Shown here piece after piece: positions 8,366-17,842 of a stretch of 64,000 nt of DNA. The notes beneath the pieces are model-generated. The model searched no databases, was not told the DNA's origin, and worked only from the letters and a program-made list of their open reading frames with translations. Position numbers and translations under genes: made by a program. This stretch comes from Pleurocapsa minor HA4230-MV1 (GTDB taxonomy: Bacteria; Cyanobacteriota; Cyanobacteriia; Cyanobacteriales; Xenococcaceae): positions 62,001 to 126,000 of the forward strand of contig JAHHHZ010000019.1 in NCBI GenBank assembly GCA_019359095.1, read 5' to 3'. Numbering within the stretch: position 1 is the first letter of the stretch; every line of letters starts with the position of its first letter.

Positions 8366-9724
8366 ATGAATAACGCCAGCAAAAAACATCCTAAAAAATA
8401 TAATATTGTTACCTTCGGTTGCCAGATGAATAAAGCTGATTCTGAGCGGATGGCTGGCGTATTGGAACATATGGGTTTTGAAGCTGCCGAAGATCCTAAT
8501 ATAGCAGACTTAATTCTCTACAATACCTGCACTATTCGCGATAATGCTGAACAAAAAGTTTACTCTTATTTAGGTAGACAAGCAAAACGCAAACATCAAG
8601 AGCCAGGTTTGACTTTAGTTGTGGCTGGATGCGTCGCCCAGCAGGAAGGGGAACAGCTATTGCGTCGTGTTCCTGAATTAGACTTGGTAATGGGGCCTCA
8701 ACATGCAAATCGCTTAGAGGATTTATTACAACAGGTTTTCGATGGCAATCAGGTGGTTGCTACCGATCCAATTGAGATTTTGGAGGATATTACCAAACCC
8801 CGTCGAGATAGTGATGTGACTGCTTGGGTTAATATAATTTATGGTTGCAATGAACGCTGTAGCTACTGTGTTGTACCCAATGTGCGTGGTGTAGAACAAT
8901 CCCGTACTCCTGAAGCGATTAAAGCTGAAATAGAAGAGTTAAGCAGACAAGGATATAAAGAAATTACGCTGTTGGGCCAAAATATTGATGCCTATGGTCG
9001 AGATTTACGAGGTAGTACCCCAGAAGGTAGACATCAGCACACGCTAACGGATCTGCTTTACTATGTTCATGATATTCCTGGGATCGATCGCCTGAGATTT
9101 TCGACAAGCCATCCTCGTTATTTTACCGAAAGACTAATTAAAGCTTGCCAGGAATTACCTAATGTTTGTGAACACTTTCATATTCCTTTCCAGTCGGGAG
9201 ATAACGATATCCTTAAGGCGATGAAGCGAGGTTACACCCACGAAAAATATCGTGGCATTATCGAAACGATCAGAAAATATATGCCCGATGCCTCGATTAC
9301 TGCCGATGCCATTGTTGGCTTTCCTGGCGAGACAGAAGCACAGTTCCAAAATACCCTAAAGTTAATCGAAGATTTGGAGTTCGATCTAGTTAATACTGCT
9401 GCCTATTCCCCTCGTCCTGGTACTCCTGCTGCCCTGTGGGATAATCAATTAAGTGAAGAAGAAAAAGACGATCGCCTTCAGCGTTTAAACCGTCTGGTAT
9501 CCGTCACGGCGGAGGCTCGTTCTCAACGTTATTTAGGGCAATCAGTAGAAGTGTTGGTAGAAGCGCAAAACACCAAAGTCACAACTCAACTATTAGGTCG
9601 AACTAGAACCAATCGTTTAACCTTCTTCCCTGGCAAGATTGAAGAATTAAAAGGCAAAACAGTTAAGGTAAAAATCCAGGAAATTCGCGCCTTTAGCATC
9701 ACAGGAGAATTAATTGAACAATGA
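8366..9724 (+). CDS. miaB: tRNA 2-methylthio-N6-dimethylallyladenosine synthase MiaB
   Basis: 452 residues. MiaB adds a methylthio group to i6A37 of tRNAs using two iron-sulphur clusters. The N-terminal UPF0004 domain shows the three auxiliary-cluster cysteines: FGCQMN (Cys19), [12 protein letters not shown] (Cys55) and AGCVAQQ (Cys89). The radical SAM triad is CNERCSYC (Cys161, Cys165, Cys168). The C-terminal TRAM domain spans about residues 385-450 ([14 protein letters not shown]). All key residues are present and the length is normal. Single-gene context; a repeat array separates it from cobO. Confidence 0.96.
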   Translation: MNNASKKHPKKYNIVTFGCQMNKADSERMAGVLEHMGFEAAEDPNIADLILYNTCTIRDNAEQKVYSYLGRQAKRKHQEPGLTLVVAGCVAQQEGEQLLRRVPELDLVMGPQHANRLEDLLQQVFDGNQVVATDPIEILEDITKPRRDSDVTAWVNIIYGCNERCSYCVVPNVRGVEQSRTPEAIKAEIEELSRQGYKEITLLGQNIDAYGRDLRGSTPEGRHQHTLTDLLYYVHDIPGIDRLRFSTSHPRYFTERLIKACQELPNVCEHFHIPFQSGDNDILKAMKRGYTHEKYRGIIETIRKYMPDASITADAIVGFPGETEAQFQNTLKLIEDLEFDLVNTAAYSPRPGTPAALWDNQLSEEEKDDRLQRLNRLVSVTAEARSQRYLGQSVEVLVEAQNTKVTTQLLGRTRTNRLTFFPGKIEELKGKTVKVKIQEIRAFSITGELIEQ

Positions 9725-9732
9725 GCAATGAA

Positions 9733-9790
9733 CAGTAATCAGTAATCAGTAATTAGTCCTAAAGGATAAGCTTCGCAAATAATCAGTAAT
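9733..9790. repeat. Heptamer array (CAGTAAT) split by a short dispersed repeat
   Basis: Three CAGTAAT units (9733-9753) are followed by TAG, then a 23-bp piece at 9757-9779 (TCCTAAAGGATAAGCTTCGC plus AAA), then TAAT and another CAGTAAT. Without the 23 bases the DNA reads CAGTAAT-TAGTAAT-CAGTAAT in exact phase, so the piece behaves like an insertion. Confidence 0.8.
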
Positions 9791-9798
9791 TAATAACC

Positions 9799-10413
9799 AT
9801 GAATCAATCAACAATTAGCAACGAACAGCACAAGCAGAAAATGCAGCGTCGTCAGGAAGTGCAAGAAAAGCGTCTGGCTGAGAAAACTCAAGAAAAAGGT
9901 CTAATTATTGTCAATACAGGCAATGGGAAAGGAAAAACCACCGCAGCTTTGGGAATGGTTATGCGATCGCTTGGACATGGCTATAAAGTGGCTATTGTTC
10001 AGTTTATTAAGGGAGCTTGGGAACCTGCGGAAAAGGCGGTGCTGAGTAAATGGTCAGACCAGCTAGAGTTTCACGCTATGGGAGAAGGGTTTACCTGGGA
10101 TACCCAAGATCGTGAACGGGATATTGAAAAGGCGACTGCTGCTTGGGCAACCAGTTTAGAATATATTCTTAATCCTGAATATCGCTTAGTCTTGCTCGAT
10201 GAGGTTAATATCGCTCTTAAACTAGGGTATTTAGACGTTGAAACTGTAATTGAAGGTTTAGCTCGTAAACCCGCAGATTCCCATGTAATTTTGACAGGAA
10301 GAGGTGCGCCAGAGCAGTTAATTGCGATCGCCGATCTGGTAACGGAAATGTCTTTAATCAAACATCCTTTTCGGGAACAAGGAGTTAAGGCTCAAGCAGG
10401 CATTGAATTTTAA
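9799..10413 (+). CDS. cobO: Cob(I)yrinic acid a,c-diamide adenosyltransferase
   Basis: 204 residues, full length for the CobA/CobO/BtuR family. The enzyme transfers the adenosyl group of ATP to cob(I)alamin or corrinoid precursors in the cytoplasm. A basic, Gln-rich N-terminus is followed by the modified P-loop TGNGKGKTTAALG (residues 40-52). Then come VQFIKGAW, LDEVNIALKLGYL and VILTGRGAP, all typical. The C-terminus HPFREQGVKAQAGIEF is the usual end. No cobalamin riboswitch is visible upstream. Confidence 0.93.
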   Translation: MNQSTISNEQHKQKMQRRQEVQEKRLAEKTQEKGLIIVNTGNGKGKTTAALGMVMRSLGHGYKVAIVQFIKGAWEPAEKAVLSKWSDQLEFHAMGEGFTWDTQDRERDIEKATAAWATSLEYILNPEYRLVLLDEVNIALKLGYLDVETVIEGLARKPADSHVILTGRGAPEQLIAIADLVTEMSLIKHPFREQGVKAQAGIEF

Positions 10414-10504
10414 GCAACTGAAGCATTAATGCTATTTTAGAATTTCTGTTGCATCAGAATATTATGCTTTGAGCAATATTTTCCGTCGCGAGATCAATTA
10501 ATTA

Positions 10505-11296
10505 ATGAGTAGTACAACCTCTACTAAGGGGATTAAAATTTGGCTGGAACGTTCTATAGCAGCTCTATTTCTAGCAGGGCAAGTTGTAGTTCACTTATTA
10601 CAGGGTAAAATACATCGTCAAAATACGACAGAACAGATGAAGATTGTCGGGCCAGATTCTTTGATGATTGCCCTGGTGACAGCAACTTTTGTCGGCATGG
10701 TATTCACTATTCAGGTGGCCCGTGAGTTTCTTAATTTTGGTGCAGCTCAAGCGATTGGGGGCGTTTTAGCTTTAGCTCTAAGTCGAGAATTAGCTCCCGT
10801 ATTGACCGCAGTGGTACTGGCTGCCAGAGTCGGTTCGGCATTTGCTGCGGAAATTGGCACGATGAGAGTTACCGAACAAATTGATGCTCTTTACGTTTTA
10901 AAAAGCGATCCGATCGATTATTTGGTAATTCCTCGGATGATTGCCTGTTGTGCAATGCTGCCGATTTTAACCATAATTTCTCTGCTTATGGGTCTAATTG
11001 GCGGAGTTTTTGTGGCGGATTTATTTTACGGTATTTCTCAAGTAGTATTTATTGAATCAATCAAATCTTTTTTACAGATTTGGGATTTGATTAGCGCTTT
11101 AATTAAAGCGGTTATGTTTGGTGGCATCATTGCCATTATTGGCTGTAGCTGGGGTTTGACTACTACAGGAGGAGCAAAAGGAGTCGGCGAGTCTACCACC
11201 ACGGCAGTAGTTATGGCGCTGATTGCGATTTTTATCAGCAACTTTTTTCTATCTTGGATTATGTTCCAGGGTTTAGGTAGTCAGTTTTTAAATTAG
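10505..11296 (+). CDS. mlaE: MlaE family lipid ABC transporter permease
   Basis: 263 residues with about five membrane segments and the family's core ELAPVLTAVVLAARVGSAFAAEIGTM (residues ~98-123), followed by EQIDAL. MlaE-type permeases, with an ATPase and an MCE protein, move phospholipids between inner and outer membranes. Those partners are not in this window and may be elsewhere, as is common in cyanobacteria. The next genes (DUF3119, DUF3086, plsY) follow on the same strand, which fits an envelope-lipid group. Confidence 0.88.
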   Translation: MSSTTSTKGIKIWLERSIAALFLAGQVVVHLLQGKIHRQNTTEQMKIVGPDSLMIALVTATFVGMVFTIQVAREFLNFGAAQAIGGVLALALSRELAPVLTAVVLAARVGSAFAAEIGTMRVTEQIDALYVLKSDPIDYLVIPRMIACCAMLPILTIISLLMGLIGGVFVADLFYGISQVVFIESIKSFLQIWDLISALIKAVMFGGIIAIIGCSWGLTTTGGAKGVGESTTTAVVMALIAIFISNFFLSWIMFQGLGSQFLN

Positions 11297-11505
11297 TTAG
11301 CAAATTAGTTAGCTCTTGAAAAACGTTAATCTGTGAAGAGGATTAATTGCTGCCCAACCTAGCTGAGTTAAAATAAGGCTCAATAAGGCTCGTTGTAAAA
11401 TAAGAGTAATTGCTTAACTAAAACAATAACTTTAAATTTCAGTGCGATCGCGCTCAAATTTTTCTAACTAACTAGCAAGACGATAAACATCACTAAAATA
11501 ATCCT

Positions 11506-11901
11506 ATGACCACTAACATAGAAGCGACAAATTCTGCCGAAATAATTGAATTAACTCCAGATTTTAAACTTCCTGTGGTTCTAATCTTACTCGCGATCGG
11601 ATTTTCTTGGGTTTCCTTGTGGTTAGGTGGTGCGATCGCTATTTTAGGCTTGTTTTTAACTATTCAAACGTTTTTAATTAGGCTTCAGTTTACCGATCAG
11701 GCGCTAAATGTCCTCCGAACAGGAACAGTGATTCGTAGTTTTCCTTATAGTGAATGGTTAAACTGGGAAATATTTTGGTCGCCAGTACCTATTTTGTTCT
11801 ATTTCAAGGAAGTTAATAGTATTCATTTTTTACCTATTATTTTTAACTCTAAAACTCTGGCAGATTGCCTACAAAAATACTGTCCTCGTAATCAAAACTA
11901 A
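11506..11901 (+). CDS. DUF3119 family protein
   Basis: 131 residues. Two hydrophobic stretches (VVLILLAIGFSWVSLWL and GGAIAILGLFLTIQTFLI) form a membrane hairpin near residues 23-62, followed by a soluble part with LRTGTVIRSFPYSEWLNWEIFW and VNSIHFLPIIF. This matches the cyanobacterial DUF3119 family, whose function is not known. It sits between mlaE and the DUF3086 gene on the same strand, with a gap of 208 bases before it and 49 after. Confidence 0.8.
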   Translation: MTTNIEATNSAEIIELTPDFKLPVVLILLAIGFSWVSLWLGGAIAILGLFLTIQTFLIRLQFTDQALNVLRTGTVIRSFPYSEWLNWEIFWSPVPILFYFKEVNSIHFLPIIFNSKTLADCLQKYCPRNQN

Positions 11902-11950
11902 ATCAGTATAATCTTTCTAGACAAATTATTTTAATTAGCTTGACCTGCTT

Positions 11951-13432
11951 ATGAACCCTGAAAAACCTTCTATGCCTGAATCTGACAATTCTGATTCTGA
12001 AACTATTATCTTTGAACCTGCTAAATCATCAAATCCACCATTAGATGAACAGTCAAATGAACAACCAGTAGTAGCATCAGATGTCGTCGAAGAGCAGATA
12101 TTGCCAGTTACCCCTGAATATCAAGCTTCAGAGGATTTAGGTGACAAACTCGAAGAACTGGGGTTATCTAAGTTATCTATTTCCACAACTTCCACAACTG
12201 TCGAAATGACTTCAGCAGATCGCGATAGTGATAGTGATGATGTGAGTGATGAATTAAGTCAAGTTTCAGATGACTCAGTTCAAGAACCAGAATTGTTTGT
12301 TGATAGTTGGCTAGATGAGTCTGAAGTACTCCAAAAGGACAATTCGGCCGCTAAATCTAGCGATGAAATCCGCCAACTAGAGCAGCAAAAAGCCGATCTA
12401 CAGCTAGAAATTGCCGATCTTAAAGCACATAAAGAACAATTACTTTTGCGTCAGGTTCAAGAAGTCCAAGAAAAAATGGGACAAATGATTGAAGAGGGAA
12501 CAAAGGAGTTAAAAGAGCGTAAAACAGCCTTACGAATTGAAATTGATAAATTAGAACGTCGGAAAGAAAGAATTAATCAAGAAATGCGGAGCAACTTTGC
12601 CGGCTCATCTAAAGAATTGGCAATTAGAGTTCAAGGTTTTAAAGAATATTTAGTTGGTAGTCTCCAAGATTTAGCCACTGCTGCGGAAAAACTAGAATTA
12701 GCGCGCACAGAAGATTCTGCACCAAGAAACCGAAACCGAGTTAGAAACACAGAAGATCCCCGAAGAGAAGGGGTAAATAGAGACAGAAACCAAGACAGAA
12801 ACAGAGATAGAACCAGAAACCCAGACAGAACTCTCCGCAACAACTCAGCTAGAGGAGAAAATGAGCGTACGGCTCAGGCACAATTTTCTGAACCGACTTT
12901 TGCCGATCAAAGTAGGCGTATTCGACAGCTATTAGACAAATACTGCAACAGCCCAGACTATTATGGTTCTCCCTGGCAGTTACGTCGCACCTTTGACCAA
13001 AATCAGGCGAAAAAAGTTCAAGAATGGTTTTTCTCTCAAGGAGGTAGGGGTGCAATAGATAGCACAGGTAGCCGTCTGCAAAATATTTTGGTTGCTTCAG
13101 CCATAATTTCGATTCTGCACGATCTATATCGCGATCGCACTCAAGTTTTAATTCTGACAGATACCCCAGAAAACTTAGGGGAATGGCGCAAAGGATTAGA
13201 AGATTGTCTCGGTATCTCCCGTCGAGATTTTGGCACAAATCGCGGTGTTGTGATGTTTGATTCTCCTGATATTCTCGTGCAGCGTGCCGAACGTCTACTT
13301 GCGGATAAACTATTACCAGTGATTATCATTGATGAGACTGAAGAACAGTTAAACTTATCTGTACTCAAGTTCCCGATTTGGTTAGCCTTTGCCTCTAGCA
13401 ATAAATCAAGGTCTTCCAATTATTTGTATTAA
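11951..13432 (+). CDS. DUF3086 domain protein with coiled coil
   Basis: 493 residues. Residues 1-130 are acidic and low complexity (many Ser, Asp, Glu). Residues ~135-235 form a charged coiled coil (IRQLEQQKADLQLEIADLK onward). Residues ~255-300 are an Arg/Asn/Asp-rich repeat tract (NRDRNQDRNRDRTRN). The C-terminal ~190 residues, from QSRRIRQLLDKYCNSPDYYG, form the DUF3086 domain. The family is confined to cyanobacteria and has no assigned role. No signal peptide or membrane span is visible. Neighbours point to envelope or lipid biology. Confidence 0.8.
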   Translation: MNPEKPSMPESDNSDSETIIFEPAKSSNPPLDEQSNEQPVVASDVVEEQILPVTPEYQASEDLGDKLEELGLSKLSISTTSTTVEMTSADRDSDSDDVSDELSQVSDDSVQEPELFVDSWLDESEVLQKDNSAAKSSDEIRQLEQQKADLQLEIADLKAHKEQLLLRQVQEVQEKMGQMIEEGTKELKERKTALRIEIDKLERRKERINQEMRSNFAGSSKELAIRVQGFKEYLVGSLQDLATAAEKLELARTEDSAPRNRNRVRNTEDPRREGVNRDRNQDRNRDRTRNPDRTLRNNSARGENERTAQAQFSEPTFADQSRRIRQLLDKYCNSPDYYGSPWQLRRTFDQNQAKKVQEWFFSQGGRGAIDSTGSRLQNILVASAIISILHDLYRDRTQVLILTDTPENLGEWRKGLEDCLGISRRDFGTNRGVVMFDSPDILVQRAERLLADKLLPVIIIDETEEQLNLSVLKFPIWLAFASSNKSRSSNYLY

Positions 13433-13504
13433 AGTTGTATTAAAGTTTTTTTGAAGCCAAAAAGCCGTTAAACTGGTGCTAAATATTTAATCTGTTAATA
13501 AACT

Positions 13505-14140
13505 ATGGTTTTTAGTTTTACCCTAAGCACCCTATTAATTTTGGCTGCTTACCTATTGGGATCGATTCCGACTGGATATATGGTAGGTCGCTATACTCAA
13601 GGAATCGATATCCGTGAACACGGCTCAGGCTCTACGGGAGCAACTAATGTCCTGCGTACTTTAGGTAAACCTGCTGCGGTTATCGTTTTGATAGTTGATT
13701 TGCTCAAAGGCTCTTTAGCATTAATTTTGGTCAATTTAATTTACGCTTATTTACCCGATCTGTTGCCTGCTAGCTGGCACTCTTGGCTGATCACAGCAGC
13801 AGCCTTAGGGGCAATTATTGGCCATAGCAAGTCCATTTGGCTCAATTTCACTGGCGGAAAATCCGTGGCGACAACTCTGGGGGTTTTGCTAGTGATGAAT
13901 CCTGTGGTGGCATTGGGAACTCTAGCTAGTTTTGGCATTATTTTAGGCATTTCCCGCATCGTTTCCCTTAGTTCCATTGGTGGTGCGATCGCCGTTAATA
14001 TTTTGATGCTAACCTTACATCAGCCTGCTGCTTTTTTGGTTTTTGCTGCCATAGCAGGACTATATGTGATTCTACGCCATAAAACTAATATTCAGCGCTT
14101 AATAGCTGGTAATGAGCCTAAAATTGGTCAAGCATTATAA
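13505..14140 (+). CDS. plsY: Acyl-phosphate glycerol-3-phosphate acyltransferase
   Basis: 211 residues, the family's normal length, with several membrane spans. PlsY makes lysophosphatidic acid from acyl-phosphate and glycerol-3-phosphate at the inner membrane. The three cytoplasmic-loop motifs are present: LGSIPTGYMVGR (near 18-29), GSGSTGATNVLRTLG (near 40-54) and GHSKSIWLNFTGGKSVATTLG (near 105-125), plus a fourth, LRHKTNIQRLIAGNE, near the C-terminus. It ends the envelope-lipid gene group. Confidence 0.95.
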   Translation: MVFSFTLSTLLILAAYLLGSIPTGYMVGRYTQGIDIREHGSGSTGATNVLRTLGKPAAVIVLIVDLLKGSLALILVNLIYAYLPDLLPASWHSWLITAAALGAIIGHSKSIWLNFTGGKSVATTLGVLLVMNPVVALGTLASFGIILGISRIVSLSSIGGAIAVNILMLTLHQPAAFLVFAAIAGLYVILRHKTNIQRLIAGNEPKIGQAL

Positions 14141-14155
14141 AGGCGAGTTTTTGCC

Positions 14156-14731
14156 TTAAAAAATACCAGCTAAATCTAAAACAAAGCCAGGTAAAATATC
14201 TTCGCCAGAGATTAATCGAGGAGAATCTAGCAATTGCGCTTGTTGTCCTAAGCGGTAAATTTCTACTTGTTTAGCTTGAGGATTAATTAGCCAGCCTAAC
14301 TTTACCTCATTCTCCAAATACTCCTTCATCTTTGCTTGAATATTAACTAAATAATCCGTAGGCGACATCAACTCAAGAACAAAATCTGGCGCGAGGGGAA
14401 TAAATTTTTCTTTTTGTTCTGAAGTCAAACCATCCCAACGTTTTTGTTGAATCCAAGAAACATCAGGAGAGCGATTTGCTCCATTCGGTAGCTTGTAGCC
14501 AGTAGAAGAATCAAAAACTTCTCCTAACTTAGTCTGTTGATTCCAAATAGCTAATTGAACAATTAGGTTAGTATTCCTTCTCCCAGTTTCTCCGCCAGTG
14601 GGAGGCATAATCAGAATTTCTCCATTACAGTTACGTTCAAATTGAGTTTCAGGATTCTGTGTACAGAGTTGATAAAACTGTTCATCACTGATGTCGATAA
14701 TTGAATTGAAGTTAACCGTAATTGCAGTCAT
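14156..14731 (-). CDS. Uma2 family (DUF820) PD-(D/E)XK endonuclease-like protein
   Basis: 191 residues. The nuclease-like core is visible in order: FERNCNGEILIMPPTGGETG near residues 32-51, SPDVSWIQQKRW near 88-99, APDFVLELMSPTDYL near 113-127 with the catalytic-type D...E-L-x-S pattern, and VKLGWLINPQAKQVEIYR near 142-160. Uma2 genes are highly multiplied in cyanobacteria and are suspected of a link to mobile elements; their in vivo role is unknown. A second member lies at 32200-32748. It converges on plsY. Confidence 0.88.
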   Translation of the reverse strand: MTAITVNFNSIIDISDEQFYQLCTQNPETQFERNCNGEILIMPPTGGETGRRNTNLIVQLAIWNQQTKLGEVFDSSTGYKLPNGANRSPDVSWIQQKRWDGLTSEQKEKFIPLAPDFVLELMSPTDYLVNIQAKMKEYLENEVKLGWLINPQAKQVEIYRLGQQAQLLDSPRLISGEDILPGFVLDLAGIF

Positions 14732-14775
14732 GGGAGCTATTTCCCTTAAGCTAAGTTATTTCTAGTTTATCAAAC

Positions 14776-14796
14776 AGCTCTAAGCTCTAAGTTCTA
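14776..14796. repeat. Heptamer tandem repeat (AGYTCTA)x3
   Basis: Three phased heptamers plus a partial fourth. The stop codon of the minus-strand glycosyltransferase fragment lies inside the array. Confidence 0.75.
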
Positions 14797-14931
14797 AGCT
14801 GAAAAGGTTTCAGCATCTAGAGGAATCACCACAGCACCGCTGGCGTAATCTATTCCCGCAGTTAAAGCGATCTCCTTACCAAAATTACGCGAAAGATTAA
14901 CTATCTTGATTGTAGGATCTTGCTGATTAAA
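14794..14931 (-). pseudogene. Fragment of a GtrB/DPM1-like family 2 glycosyltransferase
   Basis: On the minus strand 45 codons read FNQQDPTIKIVNLSRNFGKE then IALTAGIDYASGAVVIPLDA and end ETFSA and TAG. 'NLSRNFGKEIALTAGID' and 'VIPLDAD' belong to the nucleotide-sugar-binding half of polyprenyl-phosphate glycosyltransferases. Both the N-terminal part and the whole catalytic and membrane part are missing. The frame runs into a heptamer array at its end, so repeat expansion or deletion may have removed the rest. Non-functional. Confidence 0.65.
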
Positions 14932-14955
14932 CTACTTATGTGATGAGTTTTCCAT

Positions 14956-14983
14956 AGCTAAAAGCTAACAGCTAAAAGCTAAC
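14956..14983. repeat. Heptamer tandem repeat (AGCTAAM)x4
   Basis: AGCTAAA and AGCTAAC alternate twice in exact phase, with a partial AGCTA(G) after. It lies in the gap between the glycosyltransferase fragment and the HTH/GrpE-like gene. Confidence 0.8.
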
Positions 14984-15029
14984 AGCTAGTAAATCAGAAC
15001 GAAGGTAATTCACATTAAGCGTATAATTA

Positions 15030-15713
15030 TCAAACAGGACTTACCTTTGCTTTGTGCAGTAATTTATCTCCTTGCTTGTAGCCTACATAACGTACTTTTA
15101 CTAATTCTCCTGCTTGAGCCACACCCTTCATCAACTGATGGTTTTGCGGATCGTAAGCTAACTCTTCCCCAACAGTAGCAATGGTTGATACATTCCAGTG
15201 CTTGACTAATTGTTCTATGGGTTCTACTAAAGAGAGTAACTTGCTCGCTGGCAATTGAGGATTTTGACGCACGGCAGTAGCAGCGGTGGGCCATTGTAAT
15301 AGCCAAGACTCAATGGTTTCCAAGCTAGCTTGTTGAAACTCTACCTGTAAGGTTTGCTGCAACTGAGTCATTTCCTGCTGTAATTTTTGATATTCTTGCC
15401 GACAGGCGATTAGAGCATCATCCTGCTGAGAAGACGTGACAGCCTGCTCGCTGCTAACTTGAGGTTGTTCGACAAAAGTTTGGAGTAAACTATCTACTGA
15501 GACATCTAAGGCTTTGGCAATCCGAGCGATCGCGCCAAGAGAAAGATTAAGAATTAAACCCTGTTGAATTCTGATTAACTGTAGTCGAGCCACCTTGGCC
15601 ACCTGACTAAGCTCATTAAGATCGGCGATACCTACCTGCTGCATCAAATTGTGTAGCCGCTCTTTGTTAGTTTGAGATGAATCTGGATTCATTTTAGGGG
15701 AGAACATTGCCAA
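15030..15713 (-). CDS. HTH domain fused to a GrpE-like C-terminal domain
   Basis: 227 residues. Residues ~15-85 form an XRE-like helix-turn-helix (NELSQVAKVARLQLIRIQQG, then LGAIARIAKALDVSVDSLLQ). Residues ~95-135 are a Gln-rich coiled coil. The C-terminal ~60 residues (VGEELAYDPQNHQLMKG, then VKVRYVGYKQGDKLLHKAKV) resemble the beta domain of GrpE, the DnaK nucleotide exchange factor, including its DP..H and GY...D.LL.KA.V pattern. It is not a standard GrpE: the long GrpE helix is short and a DNA-binding-like domain comes first. A link between chaperone and regulation is possible but unproven. ATG choice among three nearby Met codons is uncertain. Confidence 0.7.
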   Translation of the reverse strand: MAMFSPKMNPDSSQTNKERLHNLMQQVGIADLNELSQVAKVARLQLIRIQQGLILNLSLGAIARIAKALDVSVDSLLQTFVEQPQVSSEQAVTSSQQDDALIACRQEYQKLQQEMTQLQQTLQVEFQQASLETIESWLLQWPTAATAVRQNPQLPASKLLSLVEPIEQLVKHWNVSTIATVGEELAYDPQNHQLMKGVAQAGELVKVRYVGYKQGDKLLHKAKVSPV

Positions 15714-15979
15714 ATAGGTGATAGTTGCTGGCTATTGATTTTATCGAACAATTGCGCTGTAACAAATATTGATCAAGCTGATAATATTATCTGATTTTCG
15801 GGAACTATTAGCCAAAGGACTGTTCAAAATGGTCATAAATCGCAATACTATTTTTTGATTTATTTTTTGATTACTTATCAACTTAAAAAACGAGCAAAAA
15901 TGCCTATAGTTTGCGTGTTATTACTTAAGTCTCAGTCTGATTTCAAATTGCGCTCATTTTTATCAAGAGGAAGTTTGTA

Positions 15980-17182
15980 ATGACGACTGCCAAAAACGGA
16001 ACTAGTCATGCTCGGACTCATATTCAACACTTTACAGCTAGTCGACAAATTAAATTCTTTGAATCTCTTAGAGAATCTCGATTTAGTGGTCAGCTAATTA
16101 TCTGCGATCAGCAAGACCATACTTGGATAATCTATCTTTATCTGGGTCGTATTGTCTATGCTACTGGCGGAGTACACCCCGTTAGGCGTTGGCGCAGACA
16201 CCTTGTTGCTTATTGTCCTGAAAGACTGGCTAAAATCGACGAATTACAGTTATTTCTAGTTAACATTTCTCAAGAAGAATCACGAATTTCTTGGGAATAT
16301 CAGCTGTTATCGGCTTGGATCGACCAAAACATAATTAGTCGTGAACAGGCTACTAAAGTTATTCGAGCTACGGTAATTGAGGTGCTGTTTGATGTTACCC
16401 AAGCAATAGAGGTGCATTGTGAATTAGTCACAGATAATTTGCTAACCACTAGGCTAATCTTAATTGATGCTGAACAGATGATTGTTGAGTCGAATAAACT
16501 CTACTCAGCCTGGCGAGATGCCAAAGTTGCCGATCGCTCTCCCGATTTTGCCCCTACTATCAATCATCCCCAAGCCCTTAAAACCAAGACTTCTCCCCAA
16601 GTTTATCAAAACCTCAGTCAACTTTTAGACGGAAAACAAACTTTAAGAGATTTGAGTGTGCGGATGAAGCGAGATGTTGTCACCGTGACACGCTCTCTTT
16701 TGCCCTATGTGCAGATGGGTTTGGTGCAACTGGTAGCAGTCGAAGATCTTCCTCCTCCTGTATCAACTCCTTTAGCTCAAAAACTGTTTAAGAACCCCGC
16801 TTCTCGTCGGTTAACCATCGCCTGTATAGACGATAGCCCAAGTATTTGTCAGACGATGGAAGGCATTATTAATACTGCGGGATATAACTTTGTCAGTGAA
16901 ACAGACGGTTTAAGAGCGATCGCTGTTTTACTTAGCCGCAAACCAGATTTAATCTTTTTAGATTTGGTAATGCCTAATACTAACGGCTATGAAATTTGTT
17001 CCCAATTACGCAAGCTTTCTTTTTTCAAACAGACACCGATTGTTATTCTCACAGGTAACGACGGCATTGTAGATCGAGTTCGCGCCAAAATAGTCGGTGC
17101 AACTGATTTTCTGGGTAAGCCAGCTCAATCTGAACAGGTGCTCGGCACAATTGAAAAGTATGCATTGCAGCAAAAAAAATAA
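15980..17182 (+). CDS. pixG: PatA-type response regulator PixG
   Basis: 400 residues: an N-terminal PATAN (DUF4388) domain with helical extension (from IQHFTASRQIKFFESLRESR), then a C-terminal receiver domain (residues ~275-398) starting IACIDDSPSICQTMEG. Phosphorylation Asp is D328 in FLDLVMPN; the conserved Lys is K380 in FLGKP. PixG/PilG proteins receive phosphate from the CheA kinase and act on type IV pilus motors. First gene of the pix operon. A GAGG-type ribosome site (AAGAGGAAG) precedes ATG 15980. The 265-base upstream gap should hold the operon promoter. Confidence 0.88.
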   Translation: MTTAKNGTSHARTHIQHFTASRQIKFFESLRESRFSGQLIICDQQDHTWIIYLYLGRIVYATGGVHPVRRWRRHLVAYCPERLAKIDELQLFLVNISQEESRISWEYQLLSAWIDQNIISREQATKVIRATVIEVLFDVTQAIEVHCELVTDNLLTTRLILIDAEQMIVESNKLYSAWRDAKVADRSPDFAPTINHPQALKTKTSPQVYQNLSQLLDGKQTLRDLSVRMKRDVVTVTRSLLPYVQMGLVQLVAVEDLPPPVSTPLAQKLFKNPASRRLTIACIDDSPSICQTMEGIINTAGYNFVSETDGLRAIAVLLSRKPDLIFLDLVMPNTNGYEICSQLRKLSFFKQTPIVILTGNDGIVDRVRAKIVGATDFLGKPAQSEQVLGTIEKYALQQKK

Positions 17183-17423
17183 ATTGCTGAATAAATTCAG
17201 CATAAAATTTATCCCTCAGATTAACTGTTTTACACCAACTTGCAAACTAATGGCTCTTTTATGGTTGGAGAGGGGAACTATAGATCTTGTCAGCCTGATT
17301 AAAAAATATTTTTTCCTAAATTATGGCTAAAAAACTACGTCGCGTTTTTGGTATTAAACTTCAGACAAAAAAAGCCGACTTACGCGCAACTGCGAGCAAT
17401 CATAAATTGAGGTGACATTTGTT

Positions 17424-17786
17424 ATGGGGTACACTCTGGTTGTTGATGATTCTGCTACCGAACGAGCAATTATTACTGGCTGTTTGCAAGGAGTTGGCAT
17501 TGATGTCTCTGTTGCTCTTAGTGGAGAAGAAGCATTAGCAAAAATTCAGCAAGATTCTCCCGATCTAATTGTTTTAGATGTAGTTTTGCCAGGACGTAGT
17601 GGTTTTGAAATCTGTCGTGAGTTAAAGAATTCGGATCGGACTAGTAAAATTCCGATTATTCTTTGTTCAACCAAGGGGACAGAAATAGATAGGTTTTGGG
17701 GCATGAAGCAAGGAGCGAATGCCTATATTCTCAAACCGATCGATCAAGAGGAATTAATCGGTAAAGTCCAGGAGTTAATTGCTTAA
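17424..17786 (+). CDS. pixH: CheY-like response regulator PixH
   Basis: Single receiver domain of about 120 residues. Acidic pocket VVDDSAT, phosphorylation Asp52 in VLDVVLPG, conserved Thr/Ser in LCSTKG and Lys in YILKPID. I take ATG 17424 as start because the upstream GTG at 17412 overlaps the best ribosome site (TTGAGGTG). By analogy with PilH/PixH it competes for phosphate from PixL or sets motor direction. Second gene of the operon. Confidence 0.88.
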   Translation: MGYTLVVDDSATERAIITGCLQGVGIDVSVALSGEEALAKIQQDSPDLIVLDVVLPGRSGFEICRELKNSDRTSKIPIILCSTKGTEIDRFWGMKQGANAYILKPIDQEELIGKVQELIA

Positions 17787-17842
17787 AGTAATTTAAACAT
17801 ATATTTAATCATATTTAACCATATTCGAGGTGTATTTTAACT

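Noticed and set aside
9725-9798. Cobalamin riboswitch before cobO
   Set aside because: The gap is only 74 bases and consists of heptamers and the short dispersed repeat; no B12-box-like sequence is seen.
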